This document shows, one piece after another, positions 11,345 through 20,606 of a stretch of DNA of 64,000 nucleotides. The DNA lies in the NCBI RefSeq assembly GCF_000801105.2, contig NC_079516.1:14942001-15006000 (forward strand). Direction: 5' to 3'. The translations under genes and the position numbers were made by a program. This DNA comes from Raphanus sativus. Its lineage: Eukaryota; Streptophyta; Magnoliopsida; Brassicales; Brassicaceae. The notes beneath the pieces were generated by a model. The model was not told where the DNA came from. It saw nothing but the letters and a program-made list of their open reading frames with translations, and made no database searches. Position 1 is the stretch's first letter. Every line of letters starts with the position of its first letter.

Positions 11345-14300
11345 CTAAGCCCCGCATAGTGTAGCAAATTGAGGAACACGACCAAGCGGTAATAGAATAT
11401 CCTTCATTGTCTCATACTCTTCATTACCAATCCCACTTCCTTCCAACACCTGTTTTTCATTTTCACCAACACAATCAACTTAATAGAATTCACCTTATTG
11501 ACTATATGTTCAAGTTAACTGCAACTAACCTTGCTTCTGTTCAATATATAAGGTGCAATCCGAGGAATGCGAGCCACAGACAACGCGTCCAGGAACAGAA
11601 GCACAATCACTAACCATTGTTCTAACCTAAACGACGGAACCGCCCCTGTCAACGACATTGTCTCCAACAAGCCTCCCTGCTCAACACCACATCACAAACC
11701 ACCACATTGCTAAAAGCTAACTCTGAGATGAAATTATATTTGACAATGATAGATTGAAATAAATCACTTACCAATCCCTTCTCCAGCTCGGAGATAGGTG
11801 TTGGCAGCCTAAGATCAGTGGCAACTCTAGGCACAGCTCTTGCAAGACACCCAGCAACTGTCTCCTTGATCTCTGACGAAAGCCCTTCTCCCAGGACTAT
11901 CCTCCTGGGATACTCTTTGCCGTTAACTGTCAAGAACTCCTCATGAGCAGACTCATCCTTCCCATAGATGTACGCCAGAGAAGAGGATGATACCCATCCA
12001 AACAGTGCATCCCACATCATAGCAAAGGTTGATAGCTGAGGAAAGGTCAGTGAACGTTTAGTTCCATGTTACTCCTAATGAATGATTACAAAAAAGACTT
12101 ACGGTTAGATTGAATCCATCTGGAGTTTCATCGAACCAAGACTGGTCACGGTCAAACAAATCAGAATCTGGCATCCCAGGCTTATTTGGCCACTTCAGAA
12201 GCGTTGCTTCCTCCTCCTCTTCACTCATTTCCTCCTCGTTTCCCTCCTCAGACACCTCTCCATCAAGTTGATGGGTGCTTGGCAACACAATGATTCCAGC
12301 TTTTGCAGCTATATAAAACATGACAAAATGCAAAAATTCAGAAACTTATTTAAGTCCACAACGAAAACTAACACTTCCAATGGACTTACCAGCATCACTT
12401 GCATCTAAATCTCCTGAAGAAACAGCTTCAGCAGCTTGGCTCAATGCCTTGGCACAGGCTTCTGCTAATGCAAGGCGTGAGACACTATTGACATCCTCTG
12501 TATCAGTAGAAGACAGGTTAGGATGTGACTCCATACCATTGCTTCTAACCTCACAAAGATCACCACGGACGTCACTCTGATCAGCCCAAGTAACTGAATG
12601 GCTAAGTTTCTTAGAGCCAGACACTTTAAGGCATGATTTAGTGACGGTTTTACTTGATGAACACATATCCTCATGAGGTTTAAGTCCCTCACAAGAATCA
12701 GATATAACTTTCTTTCCCAAACCTTTTGTATTAGAACCACCAGAGGATGATCCTAGTAGACTATTTTTCTTGCCTAACGTCTGAGAACCTTCTAGGTGAG
12801 AACTTATAGGATCTTCTATTGAACATGGTGGCTGCTTAGACACATTATATTCTATACTGTATCCATCGCTCATCACACCCATCTCATCAACCACAGAACT
12901 TATAATATCCTTCTCCATGACTGTTACAACTGTTTTCCCTTTACTTGATTCCCCTACAAGAGAAGCTTGTTTACGTCGTGGTGGAGGCTTAAACCCCTTC
13001 CCTTTAGACGCAGAAGAGGAGCCTGTTAGAGAACACTTCTCATCCAAAGTCTTGAGACCATCTTTCAGTTGGCCACCAAGAGGGTCTTCCGTTGAAGATG
13101 GTGGCTGCTTAGACACGCTATATTCAAAGCTGTATCCATCACTCCCAGTGACTGAGCTCGCGCAACCCATTGCATCAAACCCAAAGCTCGCCAAATCGAG
13201 CTTTTCCTTTTCTTTTTCACGACGAAACCCTGCACATGCGCAGTGAAACTTCAAAACCATATAGAAAAAGGAGCAAGGTAAATAACAGTGTCTATTGCCA
13301 CACAGATCAGCAAGAATGGCCTAGTAACTATCAACAAGATCTCAAACTCCCTCTATGAATAAATAAAATGATTCATGAGGCTACTACTCTGAAGACCTCC
13401 TTAGTGCTTGCTTACTCGATTTTTTTGGTGTTTTCCCTTGGCTATCCTCAGGTTTCACTACAGGAGAAGGCTGTTTGGTCTGAGGTGGAAGCTTGGAGAC
13501 ACTACACTCATCAGGAATGATAACTTCGCTAGTGAAACCCATCTCTTTAAAAGGCGGGTCCTCCTGATTCTTTTGATCATTCTTAGCCTTGGAATCTGTC
13601 GAGACAAAGCTCATACTATAAGAAGCACAGAGACAGACGCCAAACTAGCAGACAAAACCAAACATATATGGTTTCATCATAGAACTTACCTTGTTTGGAG
13701 TTGTAATTGCCGCTTACACTGCACTCATCAGGAACAATAACTGTGCTAGTAAAATCCATCTCTTTAAAAGGTGGATCCTCCTGCTTCTTTTCTTTACTCT
13801 TAGCCTTGGAATCTGTCAAGATCAATCTCTTAATTATAAGCAAGTATAGAGACTGACACTAAGAAACATAAGAAACAAACACCCAACAGATATCATGTCC
13901 AGTTACAAAAACTATATTAATCACATGACAACATTCTAACAAACATAAGAAAAAACAAACAAACATATCTCTTCAGTTACACAAAACTATATGAATCACA
14001 TGACAACATCCCTATTAACAAAGGTTGAACTTGGCCATTATTTTGATGTTGTTAGCAACATAACACCTATTAGATTAATTCTGGAATATTGTCATGTGAT
14101 TCATATAGTTTTGTGTAGCTAACAATCAATATGTTTTTTTATCATCAAACTTACCCTTTTTACCATCATTGGATTTGCAATTGCTTCGATCAAAAGGAAC
14201 ATAACCTTCAACAGCACTAGAAGGACCCATCCACTCCTCCAAATCCACCACCTCTCCACCTCTCACATCCCTATTCTCACGAATACTCAACTTCTCCAAC

Positions 14301-14731
14301 CCCAAACCCTCTTTCACACCCAGAGACTCTTCCACATCCCCAAACAAACCAAGAATCCCACCAAGCTTCCCCGCATCAAACTCCGAGGTACGAACCTCCT
14401 GAAGACTCTTCGCGAACGCTCGGCTGCTAACGAGACACCCCGCCGAGCAGAACTTCCGAGCCTCCCGGACGTCGTACACCCTGTGCTCCTTCAAGGACAC
14501 GCGATACTTCCCTCTTCTCGAGACGTCGGAAGGGAGGGACGATCTGCAGAGAGGGTAGCCGCAGAGCTTGGCGATGGTTCGCTCCGTCACGACGTCTTCG
14601 TAGTCCGATTGAGACATCAAGGCCGCGGCCGAGAAGAGGTGGTTCCGGGAAGTGACGCCGTTGTTGAGTAGCGAGAGCTGGATCTTGTGAACCGCATCGT
14701 TGATGGTGATTGCTTGATGATCCTTCGACAT
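11345..14731 (-). CDS. RIMA: RPAP2/Rtr1-type protein, RIMA orthologue
   Basis: Eight exons with GT-AG junctions in phase: 14731-14155, 13812-13690, 13595-13416, 13229-12390, 12308-12103, 12035-11772, 11676-11530 and 11449-11345. They give 813 residues. The N-terminal 120 residues hold the Rtr1/RPAP2 zinc-binding region: CGYPLC at about 55-60, and KFCSAGCLVSS near 95-105 supplies the other ligands. The middle is acidic and Ser-rich and contains the repeated motif VSKxPP. The C-terminal part (MMWDALFGWVSSSSLAYIYG, GCLARAVPRV, QWLVIVLLFLDAL) matches the plant RIMA tail. RPAP2/Rtr1 proteins act on RNA polymerase II (CTD Ser5 phosphatase activity or nuclear import). Arabidopsis RIMA partners with IYO to promote polymerase II nuclear entry and cell differentiation. 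The gene appears intact. Exon 3 ends at a strong donor, A|GTAAGC, which avoids a stop further on. Exons 2 and 3 are duplicates. Confidence 0.92.
13416..13860 (-). repeat. Duplicated exon in RIMA (exons 2 and 3)
   Basis: Exon 2 (13812-13690) and the first part of exon 3 (13595 downwards) both begin with DSKAK and share QEDPPFKEM and PDECSVS. The intron sequence just upstream is also similar (GTCTCTATACTTGC... against GTCTCTGTGCTTC..., both ending GACAG|ATTCC). The duplication was therefore genomic and included the acceptor site. Both copies keep phase 1 at each end, so inclusion or skipping would preserve the frame. Confidence 0.85.
13978..14117. repeat. Perfect 29-bp inverted repeat in RIMA intron 1
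   Basis: The 29 bases at 13978-14006 (core ACTATATGAATCACATGACA) are the exact reverse complement of 14089-14117, with an 82-bp loop. A diverged direct copy of the left arm lies at about 13908-13935. The pre-mRNA could fold into a hairpin here, or the repeat may mark a small decayed foldback element. Confidence 0.85.
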
Positions 14732-14788
14732 GGTAGAAAGGTGTAGGGGGGCGGGGGGAATCGCAATCCCGACAAGTCGAACGGAACT

Positions 14789-14812
14789 AGAGAGAGAGAG
14801 AGAGAGAGAGAG
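14789..14812. repeat. (GA)n microsatellite in the RIMA leader
   Basis: About 12 AG units lie roughly 60-80 bp upstream of the RIMA start codon. On the coding strand this is a CT tract, common in plant 5' leaders and core promoters. Confidence 0.9.
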
Positions 14813-14988
14813 CTAGTTAATGACTTCTGGTCTTAGAAGGCGGTTCTCATTATGTAATGGGCCGATAAATGAGCTATAGTTCTATGGACTGAGCCGGGCC
14901 TGAGCCCCTCTATAAAAGGGCCTCCAATATAAAAAGAAAAACTGCTTTTTTTTTTACACAAGAAAAACTGTTTCTACATATTAATTAA

Positions 14989-15717
14989 TCTATACTACTA
15001 AAGTACAAGCACATTTGGATTTTTACTTAGTTTACCCCTATTAAATAAGCTTTCTTTTGTATTCATTAATGATATTTTGGACATTCTGCATTGGTTTCTT
15101 TTTTAATTGTTTTTGGTTTGTCATTAACCACCGGTTTCCTAATTCAATTTTGGTATGTGATTATTCCGTGTTTGATACTGCATTATTTTAATATTTTTCC
15201 AACCGGACATGTTTGAAACTGCATCGTTTTTTCTCAAACTATTTAATGGTTTGGTTTTAAACCGCTTTTTCCTAAATATAATCCCAACTATCTAACAAAA
15301 ATTATTTATAAAAAATAAAAATTGTTTATTGGTTCAACCAGTGGTTCAACCGGTAACCGGATTTCGATTTTAGTAGTTTTTATTGGATTTTTAAATTTTG
15401 TTTTTTTTTTCAAACCCGAACTGAATTTATCTTTGATCAACCGGTAATCCGTTCAACCGCACGTCTAAGTCGAATTTCAAAACACCGATCAAAACTATAA
15501 AACTGTTATATTGATTTATATTTAAAATATCTAATTCAAAATTAAAAACCTAAAAATACATGTATAATATAGTTTTACCGAACATAAATCTGGATATAAA
15601 ATACATATATGAGACGGATTATATAAATACATATACAAGACGGATTATATAAATGTGATTATATAAAATTTTCACCAAACATAAACCCGCGCTTTGAAAG
15701 CGCGGATCAAAATCTAG
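14989..15717 (+). mobile_element. Non-autonomous Helitron
   Basis: The element starts TCTATACTACTAAAG after a host A. It ends with a 19-nt palindromic hairpin CCGCGCTTTGAAAGCGCGG (15687-15705), 8 bp before the terminal CTAG, followed by a host T. Start TC, a GC-rich hairpin close to a CTRR end, no target duplication and insertion between A and T are the Helitron hallmarks. At 729 bp with no Rep/helicase frame it is a non-autonomous (ATREP-like) copy. A short tandem repeat built on AGACGGATTATATAAAT lies near 15612-15652. Confidence 0.88.
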
Positions 15718-15920
15718 TTTTTCTTTAAAATAAGTGCTTTCAACATACAGAAATTCTGAAATTATATATACTAATTAAAGAAAGTTGATTTTCTTTACCT
15801 CTTAATTTTTGTTTTTTTTAAATATTTTTTTTTTGTTTGTCGGCGCCCATTTGTAAGATCAAGTGGTAGGCAGGTATGAGTCGTTCCGAAGAGACGCTCT
15901 GTCCGGTTGGGTCTGATCTA

Positions 15921-16104
15921 CAGTGAAACCTCTATAAATTAATAATGTTGGGATTACACCAAAACTATATTTTTTTATTAACTTATAGAGATTATTAATT
16001 TATCGAGATATTAATTGAACCAAAAACTCAATTTGGAACTATGAAATTATATTAATTTATAGAGATATTAATCTATCAATTATTAATTTAAAGAGGTTAT
16101 ACTG
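15921..16104. mobile_element. Emigrant-like (pogo/Tc1-mariner) MITE, short form
   Basis: The left end CAGTGAAACCTCTATAAATT and the reverse complement of the right end, CAGTATAACCTCTTTAAATT, closely match the Emigrant terminal repeat known from Arabidopsis and Brassica (CAGTAAAACCTCTATAAATT type). A TA dinucleotide precedes the left end; the right side reads TG, so the TA duplication is not perfect. At 184 bp it is shorter than full Emigrant copies. Confidence 0.75.
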
Positions 16105-18824
16105 TGGGAAAACAGAGAACCGCTATTCCTAGTTTGTTTTGCTTATATATTTTAACTATAGTTAATTTTTATTGGTACTAAAATAATTGAAATGTAGCCC
16201 CATTGATGTGAGGTCCGACTCTGACTATGGCCGGGAATAAAATATGTTTTAAAATCATAGGGTATGAATGGTGATTAAGAAATAAAAATTAATAACACAT
16301 TCTCTAATGTTTCTAAAAAAAATTATTATTTATAAGAAACAATATTTCTCTTCCATTTTTTTCATTCATTTTATTGTAGAGGAATAAAGAACAATATTAT
16401 TTCTGATAAAAATAATATAGAATAATCATTTCTCGTCATTTCTATAATTTTATTCCTATATATTTATTGTCTATTTGTTCATAATGTTCATGTGATGGTA
16501 ACTAATTAAACTGTATGACTTTCTTACTTATTTCAGATACTGTGTGTCAATGAGTAAATCAACCTTAAAACCACTTATGTAAAATTTTCATATCTTCCAG
16601 AATCTCCAAGAACAATCTCAAAACTTCTGAGGTTTCTAACAGCAAAATCTTAAATAATCTGCTTAACTTTTATATCTATCATTTTATTCCTTATAGCTTT
16701 TATATTTAACTAATATTTGAGATGTAAATACTGATTTACTTCATAACTAATATATAACTACTAAATAAAATTAATATATCATTTAATATTCATTAAATGA
16801 TCATATAAAAGCATTACAAAAAATAACTACATTAAATAATTTGGTATTTTATTTCTGATTGAAGATTTAATTTATATTTTCAGTTATATGTATTATAACG
16901 TAGTGTTCTGCTAATCAGTATTGTCAATAATATTACTTAAATATACATTTTATTATATATGAAAGCTTTGATAACTTTAATCAGTTTGACTAATATCGAA
17001 GACTAAAATGTAAATAAATTTCTTTTAAGATTAGATTTAAAGTTTTACCATTGGATATAAACACCCTCAAACCTCAAATTTAAGGTTCTTCCAACCTTAA
17101 AATTAAAGTTACTTCGTTTTGTTAGATTTAACTAAAATTTGATAGATTTATTTTTCTTTTGGTCACTGATTTACTTCATTTTAAAGACTTGTTTTTTAGT
17201 CACAAATTTACTTAATTTTGACAAATTTAATTAGGATTGATAGACTTACTTATTATTTTGACCAAATTTGAATAGTTATATAAAACCATAACAAACCATT
17301 TAAAGTCCAAAAAAAAAAAATTTAACCACAGCAATCTAAACAAAAATCACTTTGTTCCATAAACTGTATTAAGTAGGTTTCCACTGGTTTTAGTTCTAAG
17401 AAACTGTATTGGTTTTGCTATTGATCAAATCGGTTGCAAATTGTAAAAAAAAGACATGGTTTTTAAATCTGAGTGGCTTACTCTCTGTAGTTTCATGTTC
17501 AGACACATCTCTTTGATATGTGGACTGAAAATTTAAGGTTTTTAAATGAACTTTAAATCCAATTTGGGTCTAAAAGTCTGAAACTTTGTGATTTTTAAGT
17601 GAATTTTGAATCCAATTTGGCTAAAAAGGCTAAAACTTTTTAAGGTTTTGATTGATCATTTGTAGTTAAGGTTGGGATTCATGAGTTCTTGAGTGTGGTT
17701 GTGGGGAGGAGTTGAGACTCACATTCACTGAGGTTGGCATCCCTTGGAAACATGTAAGTTTCATATCATGCCTCTCTTACCGTTGTATCGTTGTTACATA
17801 AGCAAGATACTTTGGGTCCCAGGTGTCATGCGGTTAATGATACTACATGTTGGGACTGAAATGATCAGCTACCTTGACTTTGTTCCATTACATAAGTTAA
17901 TGTAACTATACAAATCAAATCTGAGTTCTTGAATATTTGAAGCACTAATAGTTCTATTTTCTGGTCCTGGAACTCGACATTTTTGAATTCTGTTTCGCAG
18001 AGGAAGCTGATACTAAAATATAGCCAGAATTACTATAGGCTAGGGCAATGAAAACCCAGAGATGACACCATAAAGGCTTTGATTGTTTATTTTCCTCGTA
18101 GTCTCTGTTATGCATGCTTTTACTACTGAAACGAGGTGTTCTCATAATGATATATGCATACCAACGAAGCACCTTACTTCTTTTTCTAAAGCAGTAGTTT
18201 TGAAGTGTTGAACTTGAATGTATTGTTATGGAGCTCTTTATATATAGCAAGACTGCCTTCAAAGTTCCTTTTCTCGTGTCAAAGATGCTAAGTCTCATTC
18301 TATTTCTAGTTCGTAAGATCGTCCGGAAGAACATAACCACCGGTTAGTAAAGAACGCTAGATATCTGGTTATGACTGTCGGTAAAAAGGTTCCATGTTAC
18401 AGAAGTGTCCGGTCTTGTTCTGGTTTGGCTTTGGTTCAAGTTATGTGTGAGTCTAATTTCTGTTAAGGCTCTTGGTTCATGGGGCTCACTAATGGATTGG
18501 TCTTCCGGTTATTAAGAACCAAACCGTTGGCCAACCAAGAGATACTTTTACTGTAATAAATGGGCTTCCTTTCTCTAATAAAACTATAAACGAAAGCCCA
18601 CAAGGCCCATCTTACAAAGACTTTTTTTTTTAACACATACCAAGACTCTTACTACCAAGTGGTTAAGATAACTAAACCATAAATCATGTTATGTTAAAAA
18701 AAAAAAAATTAGAACTTAAATCGATATATGCATTTGCACTCTCACAACTCTAAGATCACATCAGCTTTCTCCAATAGCCGCCACTCTTAGATACCCTAAG
18801 CCTTATCAAACCAAGTCATTCTAC
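16105..18824. other. Intergenic DNA, no supported gene
   Basis: About 2.7 kb. A 128-codon minus-strand frame at 17954-18340 has no recognisable motif, no homologue I can name and no supporting splice signals, so I do not call it. The sequence near 17640-18330 is less AT-rich than its surroundings and could be a gene remnant. Confidence 0.45.
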
Positions 18825-18832
18825 TTATATAA
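18825..18832 (+). promoter_or_regulatory. Probable TATA box of the B3-like gene
   Basis: TTATATAA lies 80 bp upstream of the ATG at 18912, with a C/A-rich leader between, as is usual for plant genes. Confidence 0.6.
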
Positions 18833-18911
18833 CCATCCAACTTTTATCACCACACAAAACCACAACAAACAAATAAAAAAGACTTATAGCTCACTTGCAG
18901 CTACTACAAAG

Positions 18912-19382
18912 ATGATCAAAACAATGTTCTACACCTTCTTTCGAACAAAACACCAAGAAGAAAACGCCAACAATGATCAAATACTTCCTCAAGAAATCGA
19001 CATCCGTCCCATAACTCCTTGTCCTTGGGATATCATCAAAACCCTATCTCCCCTCGAAGTCGGGTACAGAGGCAGACTCCAACTTCCAATGGTGTATATC
19101 CAGGCTACTATACTGAGACACATACCAGATCTCATGTCTAAAACACATATGAAGATTGGTCATTTCGCTTTAAAGGTGAAGGATCTCGATACAAACACAG
19201 TCCACACTGTTTCATTCTGGAAGGTCATTCAAGAAGATAATTTTTCGACGCGTGAAACCTGGATCAAAGAATTTGTGAAGAGGAGGAGTCTTGAGCCTGG
19301 CATGGTTGTTGGTATGTATTGGGATTTTAACGTTACCATGCTTTGTTTCTCGGTGTTGGAAATGAAGGGCGTGGATGAATAG
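18912..19382 (+). CDS. B3-like (DUF313-type) putative DNA-binding protein
   Basis: A single exon encodes 156 residues. Residues about 50-150 follow the layout of Brassicaceae DUF313/B3 proteins. A LQLPMVYIQATILRHIP segment is followed by KVKDLDTNTVHTVSF, then WIKEFVKRRSLEPGMVVGMYWD and a final CFSVLEMK strand. In this family the WxxxFVxxRxLxxGDxxGLYWD block is one of the better conserved parts of the B3 fold. Members are presumed nuclear DNA-binding proteins, mostly without known targets. The GD usually seen before the last strands is GM here, which may weaken the fold. A TATA box and A/C-rich leader support the start. The family assignment is by pattern recognition only. Confidence 0.68.
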   Translation: MIKTMFYTFFRTKHQEENANNDQILPQEIDIRPITPCPWDIIKTLSPLEVGYRGRLQLPMVYIQATILRHIPDLMSKTHMKIGHFALKVKDLDTNTVHTVSFWKVIQEDNFSTRETWIKEFVKRRSLEPGMVVGMYWDFNVTMLCFSVLEMKGVDE

Positions 19383-19652
19383 ATTTAAAATGATATGTTA
19401 AAGATCATTTATATATTCAAAATAAAAAGTTCATTGACAATTTATTTTTTTATGCTGGCTGGGAGGTTGTAGGGGTGATCCGAAAATTATTGTTTTAGAT
19501 TCTATGTAGAACTTGTGTTTTTTTATGTATTCCAGTTGTGATGAAGGGGAACATCAGTGTTTGTATGACTCTTAGTTTTCTTTGGATATATGCATGAATT
19601 AATTTTTGCATTAGAATATAAATTAACATATATTGCATGGTTGTTTCAATAT

Positions 19653-19830
19653 CATTGCGCGCCAAAAAAATCTATACAGATATTCAAAATTTATACGATA
19701 ACGTCATAATTAATTGTCAACTATTTAAAAATCAACTGCTAAACTATGTTATAGTTATTCACTATTATTGTGCGCCAAAAAATCTATGCACATATTCCAA
19801 ATTTATACAATAACGTTTTAATTAACTGTG
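19653..19830. repeat. Direct duplication downstream of the B3-like gene
   Basis: Two units about 114 bp apart share GCGCCAAAAAA, AATCTAT, AAATTTATAC and AATAACGT-type blocks, starting near 19653 and 19767. Units differ by several substitutions. No coding role is evident. Confidence 0.7.
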
Positions 19831-20606
19831 AGCGAAGAATAGTCATTCGTTGTCAAAAAAATATCTTAGTTAACCGTTAAAAATTTAAAGATTTTTAAAT
19901 GATCATTAAACTAAACTATGTTATATTTGTTTCATTTGGAACCAAAAATTACCTGGTTTGACTTTCTTAATAGCCAAGATGGATAATATAGAAAATTAAT
20001 TTTGATTTTATTTCCACAAACGTTTTCATTCTTATCTTTGCACTAAACATATTATCTTTTTGTTTAATGGTTTTTGGGCTTTCAATTCGATCAAATCGTT
20101 TTTATGTATGAGCTGGGCTAGTACGTTCGTCTGTGTATGTTTTTAATGGGTGAAGATCGATGTGTTGGGCTAGAACATCACATGTGCATGTTCTAATAGG
20201 CTTTTGGGGGGGCCACGAAACAAAACAGACGATTTAGTTTGCCAGGTGGCAATAACTTATTGGCGAAATTTAAGTCTACGTGGCTTAATCTCCCTTACAC
20301 AAACCCTCCTCTGCCTTTTTGCCCCCACTTGAGAGCTCTCTCGTGTTAAGGTGGTGAACTGATGAACCACCATAGTCATAGATAAGGTTTTTTTTTTTAA
20401 TTCTTCTGATTCTCTAAACCAAAAAGATTCTCTCTGGATTTTTTCTTTTCTCCCTGAGGTTGAAAACAATCTAAGTGGCGATGAAGCCATAAGGGAATAA
20501 AAAATAATCCAGAGACGATTCGAATTCATTTGATTATTTTTTTTTCCGGAGGCCTGCATGAGCTTGTAGAAGCCGAAGATAACTAACTACGACGCAGTTT
20601 CTAGAA

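Noticed and set aside
13384..13416. Stop codon at the end of RIMA exon 3 as a truncating mutation
   Set aside because: A strong donor (A|GTAAGC) 30 bp earlier joins in phase to exon 4, so the stop is intronic.
15840..15920. tRNA- or SINE-like sequence next to the Emigrant-like MITE
   Set aside because: No A-box/B-box pair or cloverleaf could be recognised.
17954..18340. 128-codon minus-strand open frame
   Set aside because: No recognisable domain, no plausible start context or splice support, and composition like the surrounding non-coding DNA.
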